A program made the translations under genes and the position numbers. This document shows positions 12,210 through 24,307 of a stretch of 64,000 bases of DNA, in pieces. Positions within the stretch are counted from its first letter, which is position 1, and each line of letters begins with the position of its first letter. The notes beneath the pieces were generated by a model. It was not told the DNA's origin. It searched no databases and saw nothing but the letters and a program-made list of their open reading frames with translations. The stretch is taken from positions 23,338,475 through 23,402,474 of the forward strand of contig JBANSL010000009.1 in assembly GCA_037127255.1 (NCBI GenBank). The letters are read 5' to 3'. This DNA is from Persicaria tinctoria (taxonomy: Eukaryota; Streptophyta; Magnoliopsida; Caryophyllales; Polygonaceae).

Positions 12210-13296
12210 TGATACGTTTGGAATCCCCGATCCTTCGCCTGTGGGCTCAAGATCAAGAACCACGCCGTATATTTGCTAGATCTTGCAATGCTCTTTGATA
12301 TCTCCTGATTGGAACAATTTAAACAAGTAATTAAATTTCTGAAATAGCGACAGTTCTACACTTAATAAAATTCCCGCAATAAAGAACTCAGAATTAGCGA
12401 CAGAAACAAGAGAAGCGAGGGACTGGGCGCGGGGATGTTGCTGGGCACACAGGCTTCTAGCCTCAGGGTGTGCACGAAAATCCGGGTGCGCGGAGACAGA
12501 GCACTCGCTGGGAGCGAGAGTGCTAGCGAGCGAAGGCGAGATCGAGGATGCGAACGAGAGCGCGGGAGCGAGGCGCCAGGGCGTCCGCGCTCGCTGGGAG
12601 CGAGTGTCGCCAAGCGCAGGGCTTCCTCGGTTGCGATGGTGTCTCGAGTAGGGTTGTGGGTCAATGTCGACGAGAGCAGTGATGGTGATGGTGAATGTGA
12701 TTGCCGAAAATCTCAAGAACACAAGAGCATAACATGAATGGGATTGATAATCGAGAACCCTTTAATCCATAAAGGGGTTTCTCAATTCTAATTCAATCTA
12801 ATTAATTCAAAAGTGCATAACATGAATATATAGAAAACTATGGGAGATCTAACCAATCCTTCCTTGCAAAGGAAAGGGGTTTGGATAGATTTATTATATC
12901 TAAAGATAAATGAAATAAATCTAAGATAAATATTTCCTAATAAAGATAGAAATTCAATAACTTGGTGGCCAAGGATTATATCTAGAAGAGATATAATTAA
13001 TTTCACCTTATTAATCTAATTTGCATAAAATAATAACATAAGTAAATAATGTAAGAGAACTCGGCCCACAAGAGAGAACTCGGCCAAGCCCAACAAATCC
13101 ACTCGACATGTCTTTGGGCCGAGTGACATGTGTGTGTTGATCAAGGAGGCTGTTGACGAGTCTTCATGAGCTCTGTGTGTGGACGCAAGGTCACTTCCTG
13201 TGCTGGTGGTGTAACCTTGAGCCAAGTGATCCAGGGTGGCCTGAACCCTTGCTCTAAAGTTCCATGGTGACGGACAAGAAAGGCTTTAATTGCAAT
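12210..13296 (-). mobile_element. 3' LTR of element F, main part
   Basis: Aligns almost base for base with 24308-25412, the other LTR, with scattered substitutions and small indels (for example the phrase around 12730-12750 versus 24840-24860). It stops at the AAT used as target by CACTA-3 and resumes at 18139. A GC-rich tract rich in GAGCG/GCGAG motifs lies at 12430-12610. Confidence 0.9.
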
Positions 13297-14609
13297 ATAT
13301 ACTACTAGAAAAATGCAATTATACATCTGTTGTGAACAGATGTCTTTCAAAAAAATTTCCGATCTCTTTGTGCGTGTAGTAAAAGATCAACTTTTCCACA
13401 TCGGTTTTAAGCCGATGTCTTTTCTCGGTTTTAAGCCCCTCAATTTATTTTTGACATGTTCATTTGTTGTTAAATCCTCATTATTTTTCATTTATAAGCT
13501 TTTGAAGGTGTTCACCCCAAGCCTAAATTTTACATTTACATCACTATTTTTAAAATAATCAATGTATTAAGAAAAAATAGACATCTTTTTTATTTTATTG
13601 ATTTTAAATATATTTTTTTCATATGTATAATTTGTGATTTTTATTGTTTTAAAATAATATATCGTATAAAAATATGTACATAACTGATGTATTAATATGA
13701 TTTAGACATCATTTTATATTTTTATAAAGATGTTGTTGTTAGCAATATATATCAATTTATATTAATATTGTGATGTAAAAATATACATAGACGTTGATTT
13801 AGATTATTTAGACGATGTCTATAATGATACTAGCATCCGTTTTCATGTAATGGTTTGATTTCATAGCTATTCAATCACAACACTTTACATCTATAATATA
13901 ATGTTTTTTCATTCGATACAGAACTCTCTTTGTTCATATAATAAGCATTTGCAAATGGCAACATACTTTAATGAACATATATATTAAGGTAAACGCGAAA
14001 TCGACATTTACAAATGTCTTACAAAGCATAGGTATTTAAAAGATACACGTTTACAAATGATGAGGAAAGTCAGGTGAAAACACCTGTTTAGAACAGATAC
14101 ATTTGGATTCAGTCAATTCCCTTCCAAATAGATCACTTCTAACAAATTGATCTCCTTGAAAAGCAAAACCAGGAAAAAAAAAGACACTTGCCAAGCAATC
14201 GTCTTTCACAATCTCCACAACTGCATTGATGGTTGCATGCACCTTTGCATGTTTCTCTTTTACCTTTCTAGAGCCAATAAAGGATACATAAACGATAAGC
14301 ACAAAGCAATAAAGGATTTCTTTCGTAGTGTTCCGTCAAAGATAAATCTAAATTCAATCTTAACTGGTATAGCATATATGAGGTGTCAATATAAGCAAGG
14401 AATCAATTCCGAGTGCCTAGAATCACAAACCTTCAATGTTAAAGGACAAGAAGGTCAATACGCCAGCAGTGTCACTAAATCAAAGAAAAAGAGAAGAAAG
14501 AAACTCACAGGAAAGCTCTTGGAACAACATCATCCTCTTCACCATCCTGGCCAAGGCTAGTGGTTTCTTCAGCATCTTCAACCCCTATCTAATCCCAAAT
14601 TCATCAAGG

Positions 14610-14659
14610 ATTTAGTGTCGTAGCTGCTGCTACACTCCCACTTTCAGAACCAACGAGTG
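14610..14659. repeat. 50-base direct repeat inside CACTA-3, copy 1
   Basis: ATTTAGTGTCGTAGCTGCTG and the following 30 bases recur at 15070-15120 with a few differences. The second copy encodes, on the minus strand, the Gly/Ser/Ala-rich stretch in front of the ZIP-like segment. The repeat suggests assembly or rearrangement within the captured cargo. Confidence 0.75.
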
Positions 14660-14835
14660 TCTCAACAAACCTTTCTGTTTTAGTTTTCTTCTTCAAGCTT
14701 CAATGAAGCTTCTCAAATGGTGATCTATCTTTGATCACTGATTTCTACAGCTTTCAAGGAGCAGGCCTTGAAGCTGTAGTACAAGAATCATATGAAATTT
14801 TCTACAAAAAAAAAAAAGAATCATATGAAATTTAC

Positions 14836-15147
14836 TCAAGAAAATGGGAACTTGGACCAGGAGAATTCGGGGAGGCAAGGGCTGGTGAGGTTGGAGGATC
14901 CATCGGGGAGCAGTTGTACGAACTCAGTGGTGAGTATCACTCCCGCGGTGAACGCCTTAGCGGCGACGAAGAGGTTGTCATCGTTGATGAGGAGCCCGCC
15001 TCTACGGCTCTTGCCGAACATCGGAATTGAGATCCCGCAACACCGGCGGTGAGGATTGAAGCCATGTCTATTTAGTGTCGTAGCTGCTGCTGCACTCCCA
15101 CTTTCAGAACCAAAAGAGTGATCCCCGGTATACATATAAGAAGACAA
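14836..15147 (-). pseudogene. Captured fragment of a ZIP-family metal transporter gene
   Basis: ZIP proteins move zinc and iron across membranes through eight helices. The minus-strand frame of 103 codons contains [12 protein letters not shown], then [19 protein letters not shown] and [10 protein letters not shown], followed by WSKFPF. That order (end of helix I, the KAFAAGVILATGFVH-type helix II, the conserved Pro-Asp, SPCL and W-KFPF blocks) is characteristic of plant ZIP transporters. The match stops after WSKFPFS, where a stop codon follows, so less than a third of a normal protein of about 350 residues is present. Departures such as Glu for the usual Gly in helix II and missing downstream helices argue against function. 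It lies wholly inside CACTA-3. Confidence 0.75.
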
Positions 15148-15149
15148 CT

Positions 15150-17240
15150 AGAGCTGTTACGAGGCGATTCTTTTGCACACCATCAGATCTTCTCCTCCAG
15201 TAGAACCCTTTTTCAGAGTCTGAATCGGCTCCATGGAGGCCCAACATCTCTCAGCCAGGTGCAGACATGCTCCTCAGATTGTTCCTGTTTAAATCTGTCA
15301 ATCTATCTATTCGTGACTAAATCCACAAAACCCATGTGACAAACACTTAGTGGTAGCCTGATTGGAAATGCCTACTAAAGTCTTGTGAATCCCAGGACTA
15401 CAAGAAAATCGCAGCAGATGATCAGCATAAGCAAAGTGATTAAAATGGTAGTTCCCAATCAACATCAAAAGGGAAAAGTGACATTTTTCTTATCATTTAG
15501 CCACATAACTAGCTATTCAGTCAATCAAGAAACATCAGGCAAAACAAGTAAATCTCCAACAATCAGCTATTATCAGATATTCAGATCCAAGCAGGTAGTC
15601 CAATCACGAATTCAAGTATTTCATTCAAAATAGATGAAATTTTCAATTCAAAAAGTAATCAACTAGAAGATAAGGCTTCATGAACATTGAAATCTCCAGG
15701 AAAAAACATGCTTCAATGCTATCAGTTTTTTTTTCTATGCCTAGCATGACCTATAACTCTGGTATATAGAAATCATGTATTATACAAGATGCTTAAATTA
15801 AACTAAAATCAGTAGGATCATTCTCTGTAGGTTTTGATAGCATTTCTTGTACTTGTCATACTTGTTTTCACCATTTTATTATTGGCCAGTTATTGTCTTG
15901 ATCTCAAAATATTCCAAACTGTGGATGATACCTTTAATCTCTCCGTTCAAAGAAAAACCATATTTAATAGTTTCGGAACTAGGAATTTTAAATTCTGAAA
16001 AGTAGAACTAACTGTCATTATCTAAAAAGAAGAATAAAGGTGAAGAGAACACCTTTTTAACATTTACCTTGACCCCATAGAATCAGTGGTTCAATTAGAT
16101 GAAATAGCTCTAAGTTACAAAGCAAAGCAATTAATACCCATGACGTATAAATTATAAGTTTCATTATGTTTCCATTCCAGGAAATCAATGCTACCTTTCT
16201 TTGATATCACTCGTCTCAATACCGAAGAAACCTATTCCTAAATCCAAAACAAGCGAGTTAAAAGTCAAGTAGACATACTGTTGAACTTCATATCACATGA
16301 ATAACCCCGCAGTATGCTTGGATCAATCTCTTTGATTTATATCTGTTTACCCTAGTCTGTAGAATCTGACAATGATCAGCTGTCGACTCACCTCCTATAA
16401 ATGTAAGTTTGAATGTTTAGCAAATGCATGTTCAAATGCAGAGATCAAACAAGCCAAATAGCATATTGAAAAGGAAATAAAAAAGAAAGGACACATTCAT
16501 TCACTAACTAAATGGGATGGACTTCCCTCTCAGAGACATTGGTGAACTAAATGAGAGAAACCCCATTTAGGTCTTATTAGTATTAAGTAGGGACAAATTT
16601 GATTTACATGACATGAAATTTGATCTTCTACAATCAATAAACCTGACTGTAATAATAATAATACTAATAAAAAGAGTGAATTTGTCACTTAGAACGTCAT
16701 TTCAATAAATCAACTACAGTGCATAAATCCTACCAAAGCCATGGATCAAATGTACTTTGATTAATTCTACCATTAGTTTTTTTTTTCAAGTGTGAAACCA
16801 AATGAGATTCCCAAATCATGTCATCTATCTACAATCAGGCCAAAACTCAATGAAAAAATACGAAGAATTCGCCCCTAACTCCTAGTAAGATCTCAATGTG
16901 CCCAACTCTTGATCAATGTCAACTGCCTCATCACTTCACATATCAACATGGTTAATCTTTCAATCTGCACTCAACACAAATCTCACATGCCCCTCTTGTT
17001 ATTTCTCAGCCAAGCTGAAAAAATCTTTGCTTAACCAAATCAAGGCATATCATGTCAGTAGTAGACTTTATGCAACAAAGATCAACCTAAAACAAAATGA
17101 TCTAACAAGAACCAACAAGTGCACACTGAAATAAGCACAAATCTTGAGATAAATCAAGGACATCAAAATCAATGAATTCTCACAACCCCTGGAACCAAGG
17201 AAATTGAAGTGTTTAGGGCGAAAAAATAACATGAAAGCCC
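15150..17240. other. Interior of CACTA-3 without recognisable coding
   Basis: AT-rich, intron-like sequence. I see no open frame with a recognisable domain and no repeats of note. Splice-like pyrimidine tracts occur but nothing supports a particular exon. Confidence 0.5.
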
Positions 17241-17261
17241 CGACTACTTGTAGAGTCCCTC

Positions 17262-17400
17262 ATTCAGAAACGGACCTTTGGAGAAAGGAACGATGTGGTC
17301 GTACTCAAAGCAGAGGCAGATGGAGCAATTGCAGACGACGTTGCCGGCGGCGTCCCTGCGCCAGCGGTCTGGGTAGTGGCCAGGCACGAGTAGATGATTC
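17262..17400 (-). pseudogene. Captured fragment of a plant HNH-nuclease domain gene
   Basis: The minus-strand frame reads LVPGHYPDRWRRDAAGNVV, then CNCSICLCFEYDHIVPFSKG. The RWRxDAAGN block, the CxC..CLCxEYDHI cysteine/histidine block and PFSKG are the recognisable core of a plant HNH endonuclease domain, in which the DH pair is part of the metal-binding site. The frame upstream is hydrophobic and not recognisable, and downstream similarity ends within a few residues after PFSKG. Only the domain core is present. It has the same orientation as the ZIP fragment but is unrelated to it, and it is inside CACTA-3. Confidence 0.7.
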
Positions 17401-18129
17401 CAAGGATTAGTGAGAACCTTCTTCTGTGACAATAGAACTGGGATTAGGGATTTAGACACGGAATAGAGAAAACAAAGGAGGACGAAGATTGAAAAATAGA
17501 TACAGGCACACAAGGAGACCAGATGGCAGATACGAGTTGGCGATTTAGGGTTCTTCAACCCCCGTCCATTTTCGCAGCGGCCGAGTGGTCGGGATGGGCT
17601 TTAGATAGATGACAGCCGGAGGAAGAAGAAAGCTTTAAGAGGGTCGCCGGAGCTAGCTAGAGGAAGGTCGGATCTAGAGAGAGGTGAAGATTCCGTTGGG
17701 GATTTGGGGGCTCGGTCTGGAGAAAAGAGAGGTAGAACGAATGAACGATAGATAGGTTGAATACTTGAATGCGTGGGGAGAGAGAAAAGAAGATAGAAAT
17801 TTTAATAAGGTTAAAAAAGTGAGTTGAAAATTTGTAAGTGTTACCCGCTAGCTTTGAAAAACGAATGTTCAAATAAAAAAATCATGTGTTTTAACCTTAC
17901 CTCCAAATCCCGTTTGAATTTTTTTCAAAGTTTTTTTCATCCCGCTCCTTTTTCCCTAATCGCACGCGTTTGGATTTTTTATAACTAATAATTTAACATC
18001 TGTCCCAAATTTTAACAATTGTGTAAACCGGTTTACATATCACAAAAAAATTTATCGATGTAATAGAATAATTTTACATCTGTTAATTTTTTAACAAACT
18101 TAAATTACATGATGTCTAATTACAGTATT

Positions 18130-20790
18130 CTAGTAGTGAATTTGAATCTTCTTGGCCCTTGCACGAGTGACAGGACCATCGAATGGAACCTTCATGTTGT
18201 CCTCAATGTCACCAGGAGTCATCGATAATTGCACGACATCATTCTCCTCCAGTTGACTTCGATTTGTCCTCAAATCGTCGTCAAAGTCATTGTTAGGCAC
18301 GAACAAGGATAGATCGGCGACGTTGAATGTAGAATGGATGCTGTACTTATCGGCAGGGAGATCCAGCTTGTATAGATTAGGACCCATCTTCTGAACCACT
18401 CTGAATGGGCCATCTCCCCTGGGGTCCAGCTTAGATTTCCGTTGTTTCGGAAACCTTTCCTTCCTGAGATGCAGCCAGACCAGATCACCAACGTTGAACT
18501 ACACATCCTTGCGATGCTTGTCCTTCGCGGCCTTGTATTTCGCAGTCTTCCTCTCCAGCTGCGCCTTGGTACGCTCATGCAAGGGCTTGATGAAGTCCAC
18601 TTGCTTAGCTGCATCCACGCTCTCCTTTTCCTTATATGGCCGAGGCATCATGTCCACAGGTTTAAGTGGATTTCGGGCATACACTACCTCGAAGGGGGTA
18701 AGCTTTGTTGCAGAGTGCCTAGACCTGTTATATGCAAATTCTACAAATGGTAGGCATTTTTCCCACCTCCGGAGGTTAGTTCGCAGCATAACTCTAAGGA
18801 GAGCCCCAAGAGTTCTATTTGTGACCTCAGCTTGGCCATCAGTTTAAGGGTGACAAGAAGTAGAAAATAGCAATTTTGTACCCAATTTAGACCATAGAGT
18901 TTTCCAAAAAGAGCTTAAAAATTTAGGATCACGGTCAGAAACAATAGATAATGGATATCCATGTAAGCGAACAACATCTTTGAAGAACAAATTAGCAACA
19001 TGAATAACATCATCAGTTTTGTGACATGGAATAAAATGAGCCATTTTGGAAAATCTGTCTACAACAACAAAGATAGAATCATGACCCTTAGAAGTACTAG
19101 GCAATCCTACAATAAAATCCATAGAAACATCTTCCCAGGGTGCATTAGCAATAGGCAAAGGTTGATATAGACCATTAGCATTAGATTTCGATTTGGCCTT
19201 AGCACATGTAACACAACTTTTGACAAATCTCAGCACATAATTAGACATTTTAGGCCCAAAGTAATATTCCTTAAGTCCTGCTAAGGTTTTTTCGAAACCA
19301 CCATGTCCTCTAGATTCATGAATTTCTTGAGTTAACAATCGGCGAATAGAAGAAGATGTGATACAAAGCTTGCCCATCTTAAACAAATAACCATTATCAA
19401 GAAAAAATGAATCAACTTCACCTTTAGACACACATTGAGCATATCTAGTTTTAATGAAACTATCAGAAGCATACAGTTCCTTTATCAAAGCAAAACCCAA
19501 AACATGTGCATCCATATGGCTTAGGAGGACATACCTGCGTGATAGCGCGTCAGCTACCACATTATCCTTTCCCTTCTTGTGGTGAACCACATAGGAAAAG
19601 GTCTCTATAAACTCCACCCATCGAGCAAGTCGCCTGCTGAGCACTGCTTGTCCTTTGAGGTACTTTAGAGCTTCATGATCCGAATGAATCACAAACTCCT
19701 TAGGCCAGAGATAATGTTGCCAAGTCTGTAAGCAGCGAACCAGTGCAAATAGCTCCTTGTCGTAGGTAGAATAGTTGAGCTCAGCGGAGCCCAACTTTTC
19801 GCTGAAGTAGGCGATGGGACGCTTGTTCTGCAGTAGGACCCCTCCAATGCCAGTGCCAGAAGCGTCACACTCGAGCTCAAAAGGTTGAGCAAAGTCAGGT
19901 AACTGCAGCACTGGGGCATGTGTCAGGCGATCATTGAGGGCGTCGAAAGCCTTCTGATGTGAGTCTGTCCAGCGAAATGTCACATCTTTCTTTGTCAGCT
20001 CATGTAGGGGGGGCGGCAATCGGGCTGAAATCCTTGACAAAACGTCGATAGAAACCAGCAAGGCCCAAGAATGAGCGGACATGAGTGGGCGTATGCGGCT
20101 GGGCCCACTCCTGAATAACACGAATCTTCTCCTCATCCACCTTCAATCCAGATGCAGTCACTACAAAACCAAGAAAAATGGTAGAGTTGGATGCAAAAGA
20201 ACACTTCTTTAAATTGGCATATAATTTTTCTTTCCTAAGACAATCAAAAACCAATTTTAAGTGACTTAAGTGATCATGCATATTCTTGCTATAAATTAAG
20301 ATATCGTCAAAATAGACAACGACAAACTTTCCTAAGTGTCTTCTAAGCACATGGTTCATAAGCCTCATAAAAGTAGAAGGTGCATTTGTTAAACCAAAAG
20401 GCATTACTAACCATTCATATAAGCCATACTTAGTTTTAAAAGCCGTTTTCCATTCATCACCCTGTTTCATCCTAATTTGATGATATCCACTTCTAAGGTC
20501 AATTTTAAAAAAAATACAAGCACCATGAAGTTCATCCAGCATATCATCTAAACGAGGAATAGGGTGGCGATACTTAACCGTTATTTGGTTGATTGCGCGA
20601 CAATCAACACACATGCGTCAGGAGCCATCCTTCTTTGGAACCAAAATGACAGGCACGACACAAGGAGATAGGCTTTCTCGCACAAAGCCCTTATCCATCA
20701 ATTCTGTGACTTGGCGTTGAAGCTCCTTTGTCTCCTCAGGACTAGCTCTATAAGCGGCGCGATTGGGCAAGGCTGCCCTAGGCACAAAGT
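18130..20790 (-). pseudogene. pol: Element F pol: RT, RNase H, integrase (broken)
   Basis: Minus-strand pol of the gypsy type. RT carries [40 protein letters not shown] and the intact catalytic [10 protein letters not shown] (20301-20315). RNase H follows with [35 protein letters not shown] and SDHEALKYL; integrase has [11 protein letters not shown] and the core MDFIVGLP...[12 protein letters not shown]. The C-terminal FNVADL block is followed by an acidic linker and GPVTRARAKKIQ, which crosses into the LTR. Breaks: TGA near 20615 (expected Trp), a frameshift in seven G at 20007-20013, TAA at about 18843 and TAG at about 18497. CACTA-3 replaces the last residues of the tail with three foreign codons; the other LTR preserves a longer frame. 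Confidence 0.85.
18139..18241 (-). mobile_element. 3' LTR of element F, 5' tip beyond CACTA-3
   Basis: Matches 25410-25512 of the intact LTR. On the minus strand it starts TGATG and encodes the C-terminal GPVTRARAKKIQ of the polyprotein. The polypurine tract GGAGGAGAA lies next to it at 18242-18250 on the minus strand. Confidence 0.85.
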
Positions 20791-20792
20791 CA

Positions 20793-23188
20793 ATCTAGTG
20801 CTCAATACCTCTAATAGGAGGCAAGCCTTGGGGTAGTTCAGCTGGAAGCACATCTAAATAATCCTGCAGAAGAGCAGCAATAGGTGCAAGAATATGACTC
20901 AATTCAACATTAAGTAGTAACTGTTTCATTACCAGGAGAATATGAGGTCGATGAGCATTCCATCTGATGGTCCCTTTCTGAGGTTGAGAGACCAATGATC
21001 GACGTTCGACAGAGCCCTTAAGTGATGCAGAAGAGGGCTGAGTGGACGCCGAGTGGGAAGGAGGTGGTGCCGAGGGGGCTGCTGGTGCGGTTGGTGGGGC
21101 CGCGGGCGCGGCAGACTGAGCCGCGGGGGCGGCCTGCTGGGCCGAGCTCTCCTTGAGCTTCTCCTTCCTTTGAGCTTTTTTTTTAGTGTCCTGTTGTTGC
21201 TTCTTGCGAACCTGGTCCTTCAGAATAGTTTGTGGCGAAAGGGGTAGGAGAGTAACTCTCCTCCCATCAAAAGTGAAAGCATATGTATTCGCACGACCAT
21301 CATGAAGAACAGAACGATCATATAACCAAGGACGACCTAACAATATATGAATACAATCCATGCGAGCAACATCACATAATATTTTATCATGATACGATCC
21401 AATAGAAAGGGAAACTAAACATTGTTTGGTGACCATTATATCAGATCCATCATCAGTAATGCCATTTAAACCATAGTGAGTAGCTCTAGGAGTAGTAGTT
21501 AAATGAAGGAAATCCACTACCTTTTCACTGATGAGATTGCAGCACCTCCCACTGTCGATGACGACGCTTAAGGTAGCCTCGCGAACCACACACCTAGTGT
21601 GGAAGATGTTCTCCCTTTGATCAGCCTTGGGAGATTCCTGAATGTGTAGGACCCGCCGATTGATAATGCAAAGCAAGTTGTCGTACTCTGAAGTATCGAT
21701 CTCCTAAATAGTCTCAGACGGCTGGTCCTCCTCCACATCACTCGAAATTACATGGTCCTCAACAGTCTCCTCCTCATAGTAATGGTCTCCCAAGTCATTG
21801 AGAAGAACCTTCTTTTTCTGAGGGCAATTGCGAGAGACATGCCCAGAACCACCACAAGTGAAGTAGCGGATATCTTTGTTGCGATCTTTGGAAGGTGCAA
21901 CAACTCTTCTAGTTTCAACCTGATAACCCTGTTGAGGTGAGTTGGAAACTCCCTTTTGCTGCATAGAAGGGTTAGAAGTAGAAGGTTTAGATTGACTAGA
22001 AGGGTTAAAGGGAACAAACCTGCGACCTTGAGAGGTCTGGTCGAATCTAGTCCTCTGTTGTCGTAGCTGCTGTTGCTATTGTTCATATAGAAGCTGTGCT
22101 TTATGAGACAAATTGTTAATATCTCTAATGGAATGGATAGATAAAGGATTTTTAATAGAAATATTAAGACCAGTAAGAAATTGAGTACACAAAGCACGTT
22201 CAGTAAGATAAACATTAGCCTGATGGGAGAGTCGTTCAAGCTCATCTCTGAAGTCATTAGAAGAGCGAGCTTCTTGGCGGCAGGATGCGAGCTGCATCCT
22301 CATGGAATCAGTGTATTCCTCAGGCACATGTCTCTTCTTCAAGAGATAGCGAAGTTGTGGCCAGGTTTCAACAGGTTGCTTGTCCTAACGACGACGCATC
22401 TCACGAGTGCGGAACCACCAGGTGCGAGCTTTACCTATTAAATGCAATATAACAACTTCCAACTTCTCAATTTCCTCACATCGTAAATGTTCAAGTAGAT
22501 AGTCAGTATGATTTTCCCAAACAAGATAAGCTTTAGGATCAGTGTTACCATCAAAGGTTTCTAATTTAAGCTTAACATCACGTCTCTGAATAGCTTGAGC
22601 ATTATCAAATCTAGGATGACCAAAATTAGGAGGGGGTAAATCATCAAAGTTAGGATTTACCTCATGGTAAGCATCCTCCAAATGTGGCGTCTCATACAGA
22701 TCATTATTGTTGCGGCTGTCATCCCAATTAGAACGGGTGTACAGCGGCTGCTGATGACGCTGATTTGTCCTCCCTTGCTGGTGATGCTGTGGGGGTGTGG
22801 CCTCACGGCGATCTTGGTTACCATTGAAGCCCGCTAGATGATCGTTCTCATTCTCTCCATTGAAAGAGTTAGGAGTAGCAAACTTAAGCTTAAAATGTAA
22901 TTGACCAGAAGGGGGAGGTTTAACAGAATAAGAAGTCTGACCTGGAGGTGGCGCATTACATGTAGGTGGAGTAGGATCTGTCGGAGGTGTAGGGTATGTA
23001 GGAGGCAGCATACCACCCGGGGGTGTAGAACCAGAAGCCTCCTGTTGTTTCAGCTCCTCAAGATGTCGCAGAACACCATTTATAGCCCGGGGGTGTAGAA
23101 CCAGGCTAGCTTGTTGGGCCAAATGATCGTGGAAGCGCTTGTTCCAACGCTCCTCGGCAGCTTCGAGGAGTTCTCGATGTTCGGCCAT
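20793..23188 (-). pseudogene. gag-pro: Element F gag-protease (broken)
   Basis: Starts MAEHRELLEAAEERWNKRFH at 23188. A proline-rich segment precedes the gag core (RDVKLKLETFDGNTDPKAYL, VILHLIGKARTWW), then a zinc knuckle CGGSGHVSRNC, and a protease domain with VVIDSGRCCNLISEKVV and HILLGRPWLYD. A long Ala/Pro/Ser-rich linker (about 21000-21140) separates protease from RT. In-frame TAG codons at about 22382, 22073, 21701 and 20792 break a single frame; each is one C-to-T change from a CAG glutamine codon. It would have encoded the particle protein and protease. Confidence 0.85.
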
Positions 23189-24307
23189 AGAAGCTTTAGT
23201 GGTGGCCTAAATAATGCGCTCCAAGGTCTCATCAGAAATAGGGCTAGGGGTAGTAGGGGGGTGTACTTTCGATTGACATGTTCCGACAATATCAGAAGAG
23301 CAACAAGTAACCGAAGCAAAGACCAGAAACCAAGTAATGCAAGCTCTAGTGATTCCTAAGAGTGATTCAAGTTTTAGAAATCAAAGCGCGAGAAAACAAG
23401 GCACTATATTCAAGCAATTCCCCTGGACACAGAATTTTGCAATATTGAAGACAACAAGTAATAATCAAAATTGCAAATTAAATCAGCCACACATCGGATA
23501 TCAAGGATAGCAAGTATAAACAAGCGGCTTAATGTGGATATAAAAAGAACTACAATGTGATGCTTGAATAATATGAATGTGTAATAATCGACAATAGCAA
23601 TCACAATGGCAATCAAGTGCACACACTCCGTCAACTATTATCTGACGGTTGCAACACAGTTCAGAAAAAGAGGGGTGTGACCAAGGCTCCAGTGTCGGCA
23701 CAACACAAAATCACAAAAAGAAGGGTTCTTTTTTAATGCTTAAAACTGATCAGATCATCTAACATGTAGCAATAAAGAAATAACAAGGTAGAGTTACTAA
23801 CTCAACAATGTAAGATGAAAGAATGCTCTATTTTTTTTTTTGAAGCTCTCGGCTTTTTTGTTTTTTTTTTTGGCTATGAAATAGCTGCTGTAATATGTAT
23901 GCAGTAACCGAAAATAAGAGCAAAAAACAAAAAATAACAAGCTACGATGATCTAAAAGTAAGTAAAAATAAGGAAAATAATGGAAATAGGCTAGAAACTG
24001 GAGAAATTAGGGTTATTTAGTGGTGCAAGTTCATATAATGCTTTTAATCCAAGAATCACAGTCATAGGCATGATATGTAGCAACTAGGAATAAAAGATCA
24101 AAACTTGCAGTCAAGAACTTAATATCTTCCACATTAAAGATCCAAACAAAGAATAACAAAAATAAAGTGCCAATTTTGATGGGTGAATAATAAAGATTTA
24201 ACTTTTATGCAGCGGCTATGGTGAAAAAAATAGGCACGAAAACAAATCACTCAAATAAGAAATCAAGAGAGTAAAGAACTTGCATTACCCTGAAATCCGA
24301 TACCACT
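23189..24307 (-). promoter_or_regulatory. Element F leader with primer binding site
   Basis: Non-coding leader between the 5' LTR and gag. Next to the LTR the minus strand reads AGTGGTATCGGATTTC; TGGTATC matches the start of the tRNA-iMet primer site TGGTATCAGAGC, with divergence after seven bases. Homopolymer T runs at 23830-23870 are the only other notable feature. No gene is seen. Confidence 0.6.

Larger units (their letters stand above)
13297..18138. mobile_element. CACTA-type transposon 3 with captured gene fragments, inserted in the LTR of F
   Basis: Left end reads ACTACTAGAAAAATGC (13301 onward) and right end reads CAGTATTCTAGTAGTG (to 18138); reverse-complemented these are matching CACTACTAG termini, the left one with a damaged outer base and about three extra bases. 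AAT flanks both sides (13294-13296 and 18139-18141), while the uninterrupted LTR copy has one AAT at 25410-25412, giving a natural empty site. Subterminal motifs such as ACATCGGTTTTAAGCCGATGT (13399-13419) and TACATCTGTT recur near both ends. No transposase is present; the interior carries pieces resembling a ZIP transporter and an HNH nuclease, so it fits a Pack-type CACTA. Confidence 0.85.

Noticed and set aside
12435..12737. Open frames on both strands in the GC-rich part of the F LTRs (also 24516-24863)
   Set aside because: They occur in both LTRs simply because the LTRs are copies; frames differ by indels between copies and have no recognisable domain.
14147..14560. A 137-codon plus-strand frame inside CACTA-3
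   Set aside because: No recognisable domain, Lys-rich end from low-complexity sequence, and minus-strand splice-like signals in the same place; not supported as a gene.
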